Shown piece after piece: positions 34,909-44,485 of a stretch of DNA of 64,000 nucleotides. The position numbers and the translations under genes were made by a program. Position 1 is the stretch's first letter. Every line of letters begins with the position of its first letter. The stretch comes from Strongyloides papillosus. Lineage: Eukaryota; Nematoda; Chromadorea; Rhabditida; Strongyloididae. Below the pieces are notes generated by a model. The model searched no databases. It worked only from the letters and a program-made list of their open reading frames with translations, and was not told where the DNA came from. Location of the stretch: positions 62,001 to 126,000 of the forward strand of contig SRSI01000001.1 of assembly GCA_005656395.1 (NCBI GenBank). The letters run 5' to 3'.

Positions 34909-36630
34909 TTATCTCATCTCGGATTTAACTGAAAATAAAGGATGTTTAGGCACTTCCCTTTCACTAAATTGAAATTTAGGTACTTCAATTACACATGGCT
35001 CATTATCTCCACCAAATACCGTTGGATGCGTTGAGATCAGGAGTTCCTTCAATTTCTTCCTTTCTTCCATTGTTCTCCATCTTTCCCAATCTTTATGACT
35101 TACTCCATGGTACAACTTATCACCAATCGTCATCTTATTCTGCCCATGATGCACTGTAACCCCTTTCATGTCCAGAAAATCAGTACCCAATGTAATCCCG
35201 TAGCGTTCATCTCTTCTCCTTGTGGTTTCAACACACACCCATAAGTCAACATCAAATCCCCCTTGAATTGGCATCAGCTTCATCTGATGACCCTTCTTGA
35301 GTGTACCTTCCACGTTTCCTGACAATCCTACCTTTACTTCATCAAGTTCATCTACTTTCCATCCCATAGCTTCTGCCAGATTGTACGTGACTGAAGTCTT
35401 GTTGGCTCCTCCGTCGATTAACGCTAAAGTTGACTTGTATCCATTCTCCGAATTCTTTGTGCATTTGACGAGCACCGGCAACGTTACATCTTCACCAAGA
35501 CCCTTCACCTCACTTCTATTCAACAAAATCAGCTTTAATCTTTCATCAAGATCCATTGGTTCCACGTAATTCAACTTTGATTCCTCTTTAATCTCTTTAA
35601 CTTCACATAGCTTTGACTGAATGAAAGGTTCTACCTTTCCTTTCTTCGGACATTCATATCTCTTGTGTCCCTGTTCACCACATCCAAAACATGACAGGAC
35701 GTTCCTGACCTTGCCCTTCTCATCATATCGCTTCCCCAAATGATTCTCATGGCGGTTATGGATTCCGGTGACTTTCTTTCTCTGAAGACCTCGTTCCTTC
35801 CTTCTCTTAAAATGATCATTGGTTGATACCAGTGCAGATATCAACTCTGAAGACGATCTCCACTCTTGGCTGGTGGCCTTATTCCATAACGTGTCCCAAT
35901 CTTCTACCTCTCTCTCAATGCGGTTACACTGTGCTTCTATAATCGCTTCTTCAGATGCATTTGGCTGCGATTTCCTTACCAACTCAGCAAGCTCCTTCAA
36001 TTGCTCCTCAAACCCAGGTGCCATTGGATCCACCTTGAAATTCTTCAATTTTGATTTGATCGTTGATCTTGCTAGTTCCCCATCGTAGCGACCCTTAAGA
36101 AAGTCACAAATGCCTTTGTACGTGGACTCCGGCTTCTTCTCCATCTCCTTCTCAATGCTCATAACGATTTCATCACATACCAAAGTCATCAATACCAGCA
36201 CTTTCTCTTCTTCAACTGTCTTTTGAAGAGTCATTGCTCTTCCCAACCGATTCAACCAAGGTCCAATGTCTTCACTGACATCTTCAAACATTTTCACTTT
36301 CCCTATGTAATCTGGCATCTCTTCAATTACTTTTACTATCACAGATGCGGTCTCTTCGTTCTTTAACACAATCTCCACGTCAACCAGTTTGTCTTTGTCG
36401 TCACCAAAGCTCTCCCCAATCACCGGCTTTCCGAGTCCCAACTTTTCCACTAGTGTATCCTTCACAGCAGCGACTCTCTTCTTCTCACTCAAACTCGCGA
36501 ATGTAATAAGTTCTTCCAAAACTTCTTCTCCAAGATCCTCGTATCCAATAGTTGTCTGCAGCTCCTCTAGCACAGCTTCCACAACTCCCTTGATTTCCTG
36601 TCTCTGTACAGCACTTGACAAATCTGACAT
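34909..36630 (-). CDS. Gag with zinc knuckle and protease-like domain (4.5 kb element)
   Basis: 573 residues from ATG at 36630. Acidic, helical Gag; CCHC knuckle CFGCGEQGHKRYEC at about residues 312-326; protease-like fold with IDGGANKT near 404, where DSG or DTG is usual, so the active-site Ser/Thr is Gly. The frame ends at TAA 34909-34911 inside what should be the N-terminal part of RT. Pol goes on in the same frame, so this is either a nonsense mutation or a readthrough site; the position within RT argues for mutation. Packages the element RNA if expressed. Confidence 0.88.
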   Translation of the reverse strand: MSDLSSAVQRQEIKGVVEAVLEELQTTIGYEDLGEEVLEELITFASLSEKKRVAAVKDTLVEKLGLGKPVIGESFGDDKDKLVDVEIVLKNEETASVIVKVIEEMPDYIGKVKMFEDVSEDIGPWLNRLGRAMTLQKTVEEEKVLVLMTLVCDEIVMSIEKEMEKKPESTYKGICDFLKGRYDGELARSTIKSKLKNFKVDPMAPGFEEQLKELAELVRKSQPNASEEAIIEAQCNRIEREVEDWDTLWNKATSQEWRSSSELISALVSTNDHFKRRKERGLQRKKVTGIHNRHENHLGKRYDEKGKVRNVLSCFGCGEQGHKRYECPKKGKVEPFIQSKLCEVKEIKEESKLNYVEPMDLDERLKLILLNRSEVKGLGEDVTLPVLVKCTKNSENGYKSTLALIDGGANKTSVTYNLAEAMGWKVDELDEVKVGLSGNVEGTLKKGHQMKLMPIQGGFDVDLWVCVETTRRRDERYGITLGTDFLDMKGVTVHHGQNKMTIGDKLYHGVSHKDWERWRTMEERKKLKELLISTHPTVFGGDNEPCVIEVPKFQFSEREVPKHPLFSVKSEMR

Positions 36631-36703
36631 ACAAAACCCGTCAGATCTAAACTTACTCTTCTTGTTGGCTCACCCTCCAGTAATAGGGCTTCGTAAAGAA
36701 GAG

Positions 36704-36833
36704 AGTAATAAAAATTTATTGAGTGGTGTTACCCACATAATTCAACGTGTATAAATAATAAAATTTATATTCAAATTACAATAATAATATTCATATTCAT
36801 TTCTAATAATCAAAATATTATAATTTGATTACA
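36704..36833 (-). repeat. 5' LTR of the 4.5 kb element
   Basis: Matches 32373-32502 with about one substitution (CATATTCATT against CATATTTATT). Confidence 0.9.
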
Positions 36834-37329
36834 TGTTTACATGAATCAATTACGTAAATAACATCACTTATTCTTATAGATGATTCCGCGACACTTATGG
36901 ATAAATTAATTTTTTTTCAATTCGTGATGATTTAATAACACAGGCTGTCACGAAGTTATCTCCAAAATAAAAAATATTTTTTAATACACTGATTGATAAA
37001 AAAAAATATTTTTTTATGAATTAATAGAAGTATTGTTTAAAAAATTTCTTTAATAATATTACTACCTGAAACAAATGAAGTTTTTAACTTGAAAATTCGT
37101 AATATTTATGTTTATAAATAAGCTTTTTATTAAAATTGGTAATTATTACAAAATTATATAAAATGACATCGTGCAGTTTTATTAAAGACATTTTGTAAAA
37201 GAATGTATGATACATTATGTGCAAAAAAAATCCACCTCATCATTAACTAAATGACAAATAAAATTTTTTAATATAAATGTCATTATGCAGTTTACATTAA
37301 AATGTAACATGTCGTTTTTCATCAAACCG
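36834..37329. other. AT-rich gap, probably 3' end of the non-LTR element
   Basis: No ORF. It may contain the 3' untranslated region of the adjacent non-LTR element, but no clear poly(A) tail or target duplication was found. Confidence 0.4.
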
Positions 37330-40110
37330 CTAATGATGGTTTAGCATAAAATGCACGACAAGTGGAAAAACAGTTAGGTTTTGTGTGAAGACGTATTGCT
37401 CTAGTGGTTCCATGTTAGCATATGTATAGATTAGAGCTATTGGGATTCTTTCATCACTGGGTATAGTTTCTTTACTACGAATTTCCTCCGCATCTATTAG
37501 TTTACATGAAAGTATGAATTTCCGATCCAAGCAGGTTATGTCATATAAAGAATTTTTAGCTAAAGTCTATGTTTGGCAAGCGTACGTGTAACAGCTTTTA
37601 ATTGTCGATTGGAATAGAAAGCGCCTTGCTTTCAATGAAACAGTAGGTAAAGCGGGACGAATAACAATAAGTGCTTTATAACCCCTTACTTTTATTTGTC
37701 TAATAAAAGGCCTGCATTCTACGAAGCTTAATTTTCTACCTAAATAGTTGAAAGAAGAACAAGGAGTGATTTTAAAAGAATTTTCCATCTCAATTTTAAA
37801 CGCTATATAATTAGATTTATCCAAATTAATATTAAGTCCAACTCTTTTAGAATGATATGTAAAAGCAGATAACATTTCCTTGAAACTATCATCGCTATCA
37901 GCAATAAGAGTAGTATCATCGGCATATGAAATTCCCACTACTCGTAACCTATTAAAAGCAACTCCAAAATTAGGTAAGGGATTAAGCGAGTCGTCTAGAA
38001 GAGCATTTCTATATATAAATTCCAGAATAACATTGAACAGCATTGGTGATGCGGGACATCCTTGCTTTAGTCCCCTCCATACCCTGCATTTAATCTTATT
38101 ACCATATTCTGGATCAAACATAAAATAATTGCTAGAATATAGACTGTCCAGAATTTTAACTAGATGCAATGGAACGTTATATGAAGAAATTAAAATCTTA
38201 AACAACATTTCCTTATACACTCTATCATATGCTTTGAAGAAATCTAAAAATCCTAAGATCGTAGGAAGATTAAATTCATGTCTCACACTTATAGGATTTT
38301 CTAGACAACTAATTGCATCAATACAAGATCGCTTTTCTCTAAAACCCATTTGATAAGATCTTATTTGAGGATTAACTATATTATTAACTCTACCCATCCA
38401 AATTCTAATAAAACTCTTGTAAACATGGGATATAATTGATATTGGATGGTAATTCTTAATACTCTGACGAGATCCCTTTTTAAAAATAAGAGCCACTTTA
38501 GTTAACCTCGAAGATTTAGGAAATTTCATTGTTTTCCAGCACAAGTTGAAAAGAAGAGTGACAAAATCCAGTACCTTGTCCGATTTAGCCATATATTTCA
38601 ATAGATAACCATCAATTTTATCTAGACCAGGTTGTTTGTCTTTACCAGAGCAGTTGATAGCTTTTATAACTTTGTCTTTTAAGATTTCAGGTTCAAAAGA
38701 TTTGACATTTCTACCAAGCTTCCAGTATTTTCACATTCTTGATTTCTCTTCTTTAGATAATCCATAAAGTTCACTGTAAAATTTATAGATATCATTCTTT
38801 GGTACTGGTACAGCTTGTTTTCTATTGAATAAATTTCTAAACACTTTTTTGACACCTCTGTCTTTTTCCACTTCCGCCTTAAGTCTAGTGATTTTTTCCT
38901 TTTCCAGATAGTTATTTAATTCTCTCCGTAATAACTTATTCAGAATATTCAATTCTATATTTTTAATAGAATATACTGAGTTCTCATTTAGAATTAACTC
39001 AGCTAATTCAGCCTTCAGCTCTCTTCTTTTGCTGAATAACTTCTGAATATCTTCTGGAATTCTTGACATAATAACAATTTCATTCGTGACATTTTTAGCA
39101 ACTTTATTATAAAATTGAATTAAGATGTCGTATAGCTTATCTACGTTATCATCACCCATAACAAGACTACCTCCTAGATGATCAGCGACTGCAGTGACAG
39201 TATCCATAGTTTGAAATGGATCTTTTTTCCTTTGAATAAACCTAGAAAATTTTACATAAAGTATCGAGATGAGACTACATCGTATAGAGGCAATTTTGAG
39301 ACGGTGGTCAGATAAAGTAGGATTAAACTTTTCAAAAGACACACTTTCCACGTTATCAAATATTTGTTTTCTATTTGTTAAAAAGTAATCCAAGCACTTA
39401 AGATGACTTCTTTTAAATGAATTGTTAGAGAAGGCACCAGGTTTAGCCCATGTCCACTGCTTTCCTGGTCTTTTAGGAAAAAAAGAATCAACAATAACCA
39501 ATTTATTTTTAACAGGATATTCTATTAATGCAGATCCATTTTCATTTGTCTCCTCATTAAAGCTGTATTTGTCTTTCACGTTTTCGACAACCTCTCTACC
39601 CAATGTTGCATTGAAATCTCCTCCAATTATAACAAAATCTGTTTTCAATTTAAGAATATCAAAGTTAGACTGAAGAGCATGATAGAAATCCTTCCTGTCT
39701 TTTTCCTGACAAGTTTCATTTGGTGCATATGTACATATCAATCCTAATTTCTTATTCTTAATGTTTATCACCATACAGCTAACACGATTGTTGATATGTT
39801 TAATCTCAGAGACAGCTTCAATTAATTTATCACCAATAATAATGAAACCAGTACCAACTGATGAGTTGACAGCAGCTTCTACTGAGATGAGTTCTCCTTC
39901 ACTTTTTTCTGATATAGTTTGGTTGTTTTTTGTTTCATTAATAAACGTTATGTTGATCTTTAGGGACTTGAGATCTTCTACCAATTTTTGCTTTACTCCC
40001 CAGGATTTTAGACTCCCTCTGGTATTGAGAGTACCCACTTTAACTCTAATAAATTCTTCTTTATTTTTGTTATTATTAGTATTGCTATTGCTAACTCTTT
40101 TCGTATACAT
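37330..40110 (-). pseudogene. APE-type non-LTR retrotransposon ORF (endonuclease + RT)
   Basis: One frame from ATG at 40110, broken by TGA at 38731-38733 and TAG at 37567-37569. The N-terminal AP endonuclease has VGTLNTRG, INETKN, CTYAPNE, GGDFNATLG, a TWAKPG block and the final LSDHRLKIA. Reverse transcriptase has [21 protein letters not shown] and catalytic SYADDT, then a thumb region. The endonuclease wording (FFPKRPGKQWTW, LDYFL) recalls RTE/L1-like clades; I cannot fix the clade. It would nick target DNA and prime cDNA there. No ORF1 or zinc-knuckle tail was seen. Outside the stops the coding quality is high. Confidence 0.87.
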
Positions 40111-41168
40111 ACTTCAAAAAAGATGACAATAAATTTATGTCTTAGATAAGTTAGATAATATTCTAGAGATTCAGTAACTTAGGAATCACAGAATTTTTAG
40201 ATAACATTTACGGTGACCCAGAAGTTGCTAGACATCACTACATTCACCTACAAACGGGGAAATGCACCCTAATATAGGTAGTTTATGATTTTCCTTCTAC
40301 TAATAACAGAAAAAAATACAAAAGCACCGCTCGCTAGCGAGCAAAAAGATGTATACTAAAGTATTATAAAATACTTAAAAAACTTTTCTTAGTCATTTAT
40401 TAGTTGATTCATATTTTCCTTAGAAAGAGAAATATTTAAAATCGTTTGCGTGCGATTTTAGAATAAAATCTTGTCTATCAAATGAGATATCAATCATCTT
40501 CATAGGTTATCTACAGACTTCAAAGTAAAATAAAATGCGCCATAAGTTAAGTGCAAGTAAAATGTAAATAAGTGTTTTTTACGTTTATTATTTTCTTTAA
40601 ATATACAGATATTAAAATTGGATTTTATGCGTTTGTTAAAAAAGGTCTTATCTACAAAATGGGATATTAGTTATCTTCATAGGTTACGTAGAAACTTCAA
40701 TAGAAATTAAAAGTATTGGCAGTAATGGTGAATTATTTTGAAGAAAAGTTACCTTTATGTTTAAGTAGAGCAATTTTAAGATTTAATTTTTGGTAAAAAA
40801 TGATTATATGGTAAATAAGAGAATTTCAAAACCAAAATATGGTACAACCTTACCATTAATAAGAAAATATTTTGAAGAATAAAATATTTTGACTAAATAA
40901 TATTAATTTTATCATGCAAAATTAACTACATGTTTATACGCTTGGTGAAATATGTCATAAAGATAGTAGGTTATTCATTACTAAAATGCCAAATAGAGAT
41001 TTAAGAGATTGATGGCTAATTACTGAGATACTTATTAAAAGAGTTGGCCGCAATGCATTTTGATATTTGAATATCCTACAGTTCCGTCAAACTTGAAACT
41101 CAAGATTTTAGATTTTAGCTATTTTAAAGCTTTTCACATATATAATTTTGAAAAATCTAAATTTAAAG
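40111..41168. other. AT-rich gap with a decayed tandem duplication
   Basis: The part next to 40110 (to about 40300) is less AT-rich and may be the 5' leader of the non-LTR element. A diverged tandem repeat of roughly 180 bp (about 40430-40540 and 40610-40720) shares TCTTCATAGGTTA. No gene. Confidence 0.45.
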
Positions 41169-41172
41169 CTTA

Positions 41173-41386
41173 AGTTAAAATTTTATTTAAGCTGGTGTGT
41201 AACCTATAATAAATACAAACATAAATATATATTTAAAAGGGAACACACTATAACAATAATTATGAAATGATGGGGAATGGTAGGGAATGATAAAATGAAT
41301 ATTATATGATAAAACATGATAAAATTATACAGTAAAACAGATTCTGACTAATTCGTGTCAAGAGATATTTATGAATATATCTGACT
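41173..41386 (-). repeat. 3' LTR of the gag-only element
   Basis: 214 bp, paired with 43281-43494. The gag-like ORF reads into it and stops at 41302. Confidence 0.9.
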
Positions 41387-43020
41387 CCTTCATCCTTTAC
41401 TTTGAGATTCCTGGTGGATTTTCTTATCAATAGAAAAAGATGGTAGTTGACAGATATCAAAGAATTTTGGTTCGAGTTTTCTTGTGGATTTTTCTTGAGA
41501 TATGCAGTGTTATCCGTGTGTAATGATTTCATAGGTCCAAGAGTTTGAATGATTGAAGTGATAACGTTCATAATTGTTGAACTAGTAGTATCGGGAAGTG
41601 GAGCAGCTTTTCTATATTTTGTAACAATGTCGGTGAAGGGGATGATGTGCTTGTTCTCCTTTGATGTTTCTTCTAACGAGTTCAGAATGATTTGATTTTT
41701 TGATGTGACAACATCATTGCCACGCCGTTTTAAGTAGACTCCTTCCCGTGGGGTGTTATTTTTAGCGGCATCAAAGAGTAGCTGTTGGCTAGTTGGTATT
41801 TTGAAGACAAAAGCTTCAGAAGAGTCAAGTTGATCAATTTTGTAGTGAAGAGATTGTGTGGTTTTAAATCTAACGCGTTTTTTTTGAAGAAAAGTTTTTG
41901 AAGGGAAGAAAAGGCTAATTGAATCAGCTAGTTGATTTGAAGATTTGTAATCATACGTAGTTTTGCTATCAGTTTCAGAAAAGAAAGTTTGTTTTGGTGT
42001 TTCAATTTTTCCATTTACCATTTCATAATCGTTGTGGTGGGTAATTGGTAGGTATTTTTGGAGAGAGTCATCTCTCAGTGTATTTTCGGGATCTAGTGCT
42101 TTGGTAGGATTATCAAAACTTGTGTTTGATGCATAAGAATGTCCATCTAGAGATTTAATAGTTGGATGTTGAGCGGGTATGGTAGAATGTGGATGACCAT
42201 TTGATGAAATTTGGTTGATAGATTCAAGAACATTAGAGAGAATAATTTGGTTCTTAACTTTTGGATCAATGTAGATAGCGTTGGAGTCGGGGTCCATGAT
42301 AGTTTTTGAAGAGACATTGTTCGTCGTAGTTTGTCTGATAATAATAGGTGATGATTGAACGGTAGTTGTAGAAGTGTTGTTAACTTCGTTTTTGACAGTA
42401 AAAGTATTTGGTGACGAAATATGTTCTTGTTTTGTATATAGTGAAGCTGAAATATAGTTGTCCATTGTAGAGATACAGGTGTCTAGAGAATGCTTGTGTA
42501 AGAGACCATTCGCTTTGAAGAAGTGAACCAGTGTAGTAACAAGAGTTGGATTTGTTGTAGCAGTACTGTTGAGAATAACTTTGAAGAGATTTGGCTTTGG
42601 AGTGAGAAGATCTAATAAGCGACGACGGAAAGATTGAAAATTGAGTTCTGCCGGAAGGTCACGATACATAGCTTCATGGAGCTGGACGAATTCACGGAGA
42701 GTTTTCTCAAACTTATCACTGGAAAAATTCAGTTTGAAGAAAGAGTATCGTGTTTCAAGATCATTTGTGATTAAGGTATCATCGAATATTGCAGCAAGAC
42801 GGATCAAGTACTGTTCAAAGGTTTCATCTGGTTTCGTAGTTGGTATCATTTCGCGAGTTTTGTCATCAAGACGACTTCTTAAAAGTGGAAATTTGATATT
42901 TTCATCAGTAACACCATCAATAGAAAAGGCATCGCGGATTTGAGAAAGAAAGGCTGAGAACTTTCTGGAAGTTTCAGTATGAGAGTATTTGGTAACGGCA
43001 AGAGTAAAGTGATATGTCAT
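41302..43020 (-). CDS. Gag-like protein of the non-autonomous LTR element
   Basis: 572 residues from ATG at 43020. The first ~170 residues resemble retrotransposon capsid: helical, with FEQYLIRLAAIFDD, TRYSFFKL and FRRRLLDLL. The middle is Ser/Thr/Asn-rich, and the C-terminal third has basic patches (FLQKKRVRFKTTQ) that could bind RNA. No zinc knuckle. The last ~28 residues are encoded by the 3' LTR. The frame is fully open, unlike most neighbours here, suggesting selection or recent arrival. The Gag assignment is by composition and context. Confidence 0.72.
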   Translation of the reverse strand: MTYHFTLAVTKYSHTETSRKFSAFLSQIRDAFSIDGVTDENIKFPLLRSRLDDKTREMIPTTKPDETFEQYLIRLAAIFDDTLITNDLETRYSFFKLNFSSDKFEKTLREFVQLHEAMYRDLPAELNFQSFRRRLLDLLTPKPNLFKVILNSTATTNPTLVTTLVHFFKANGLLHKHSLDTCISTMDNYISASLYTKQEHISSPNTFTVKNEVNNTSTTTVQSSPIIIRQTTTNNVSSKTIMDPDSNAIYIDPKVKNQIILSNVLESINQISSNGHPHSTIPAQHPTIKSLDGHSYASNTSFDNPTKALDPENTLRDDSLQKYLPITHHNDYEMVNGKIETPKQTFFSETDSKTTYDYKSSNQLADSISLFFPSKTFLQKKRVRFKTTQSLHYKIDQLDSSEAFVFKIPTSQQLLFDAAKNNTPREGVYLKRRGNDVVTSKNQIILNSLEETSKENKHIIPFTDIVTKYRKAAPLPDTTSSTIMNVITSIIQTLGPMKSLHTDNTAYLKKNPQENSNQNSLISVNYHLFLLIRKSTRNLKVKDEGVRYIHKYLLTRISQNLFYCIILSCFII

Positions 43021-43280
43021 TTTCTTCGGATTGTATGTAGTAGAGTAGAAAGGTAGTTGTATTGGATAGATTTGTAATGGTTTGGTGTATGAAGAAGTTG
43101 ATTACTTTTGATCTGTAAGACAGACAGATTTTGAGTGGATGACGGTGGTTTCGTTGATGCAGGTGTACGTTTTCCTTTAGCGACAAGAACAGATGATTGA
43201 AGTACGTCGTTTGAATTTGGAGTTAACTTGCTCCTAGATTTCAGCGAATCCAGTTAAAATTGCTTACTCTCTAATCGACA

Positions 43281-43494
43281 AGTTAAAATTTTATTTAAGC
43301 TGGTGTGTAACCTATAATAAATACAAACATAAATATATATTTAAAAGGGAACACACTATAACAATAATTATGAAATGATGGGGAATGATAGGGAATGATA
43401 AAATGAATATTATATGATAAAACATGATAAAATTATACAGTAAAACAGATCCTGACTAATTCGTGTCAAGAGATATTTATGAATATATCTGACT
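43281..43494 (-). repeat. 5' LTR of the gag-only element
   Basis: 214 bp, with two visible differences from 41173-41386. The sequence after it in element sense starts TGTCGATTAG; the primer tRNA was not identified. Confidence 0.9.
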
Positions 43495-43498
43495 CTTA

Positions 43499-43894
43499 TA
43501 TCAAAATACACTAAATCATAAGCGGGTACTTTTAGTGAAGAAACAATAAACACGGAAAACAAGTAGAAATAAACTAGATGGCCATCTAGATTAGTCTATT
43601 TGACTAAAATTGAACATAAAAAGTGGTGAGTTTAAGAAGATAACAGGTTATATTGTAGCATATTTGCATCATGAAGTAAAAATTAAAAAAGTCAATTGCT
43701 TATAAACAATAAAAGATTTTTATGTAAGTTGTTTTTAATAAAAATTTAATTTGACATAATTCACAAAGAAAAATTTTCCGAGTGATCTCACTGAAACGGA
43801 AAAGTACAAAGTAAACATTTAAATCTTCATTAATCTGCTTTAAAAATAATTATTAAGTTCTGTAATCATGTTTTAATTAATGAAGTAGACGTCT
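43499..43894. other. AT-rich gap 3' of SOD
   Basis: No gene. It has a 16-bp palindrome CTAGATGGCCATCTAG at 43574-43589. It should include the SOD 3' untranslated region; I see no clean AATAAA close to the stop. Confidence 0.4.
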
Positions 43895-44422
43895 TCAAAA
43901 AGGAGTAACCAGGCAACAAGCAATTCTTGCTCCAGAATTACCTACAGTAAGAGAGCCTTGATCATTAAATCTTCCTAAATCATCAACATTTTGGTGGACA
44001 ATTATTGTTCTTCTAAGCAAATTTATATTACCACGAAAACGTAATCCTATTGCTATTTTATTAATTACTGTTACTCCATTTTGACGAGTTATGATATTTC
44101 CAAGATCACCTTCATGACGAATAAGAGTTCTTAAACCACCATGATTCATGTTTCTAAGATTTAAATGAGCTCCAGCAGCTAGACAGCCATTAGCTAAACT
44201 ATAATCTTGATGGATATGGAAACCATGTGGACCAGGAGGCAACCCTATAAGTCTTCCTCTAATTCTCGTTCTGCCACGGTTAAGTCTGACAATTGTTAAT
44301 GTTCCTATATCTATTGTAGGAACAGCACCAGTCACAGTTACAAGCTTCATTCTACATCGTGCTCTACTGATACCTAACGAAAAGGCTGGTAGAATTAAAA
44401 TCAAAAATTTTAAAAATAGCAT
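43895..44422 (-). CDS. Secreted Cu/Zn superoxide dismutase
   Basis: 175 residues from the first ATG, at 44422 (the open frame upstream starts with a non-ATG codon). Residues 1-17 (MLFLKFLILILPAFSLG) are a clear signal peptide, so this is an extracellular form that removes superoxide. Ligands in the family pattern are all present: His69 and His71 (GFHIH), bridging His86 (GAHLN), His94 (NHGG), His103 and Asp106 (RHEGDLGN), His143 (IVHQNVDDLG). The disulphide Cys80 and Cys169/170, and the active-site Arg166 (GNSGARIACC), are kept. It is single-exon, Ile/Asn/Arg-rich from AT-biased codons. The electrostatic loop is basic and unusual. It is the only intact host-type protein gene in the window. A secreted stress or host-defence role is inference. 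Confidence 0.95.
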   Translation of the reverse strand: MLFLKFLILILPAFSLGISRARCRMKLVTVTGAVPTIDIGTLTIVRLNRGRTRIRGRLIGLPPGPHGFHIHQDYSLANGCLAAGAHLNLRNMNHGGLRTLIRHEGDLGNIITRQNGVTVINKIAIGLRFRGNINLLRRTIIVHQNVDDLGRFNDQGSLTVGNSGARIACCLVTPF

Positions 44423-44475
44423 TGTAATAAAAAACAAATCAATATAAAATGTGCGTCATGTTCAACGCTAAAATA

Positions 44476-44485
44476 CCTTTTTATA
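44476..44485 (-). promoter_or_regulatory. TATA box of the SOD gene
   Basis: TATAAAAAGG on the minus strand lies 54-63 bp before the SOD ATG. A start about 30 bp downstream would leave a leader of some 20-30 nt. Confidence 0.55.

Larger units (their letters stand above)
32373..36833 (-). mobile_element. 4.5 kb Ty3/gypsy LTR element
   Basis: 130-bp LTRs at 32373-32502 and 36704-36833 differ at about one position. In element sense they run TGTAATC to TTATTACT. A purine tract GGGGGAGA lies against the 3' LTR. Gag-protease and pol fill the interior on the minus strand. I found no convincing target duplication and no TGG directly after the 5' LTR. LTR identity implies a young insertion despite coding defects. 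Confidence 0.9.
41169..43498 (-). mobile_element. 2.3 kb gag-only LTR element (non-autonomous)
   Basis: Element 41173-43494 with CTTA duplications at 41169-41172 and 43495-43498. The LTRs (214 bp, 41173-41386 and 43281-43494) differ at two positions I can see and have AGT...ACT ends. A purine-rich AAAGGATGAAGGAG precedes the 3' LTR. The only sizeable gene is a gag-like ORF; no protease, RT or integrase is present, so it must borrow enzymes. Confidence 0.88.
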
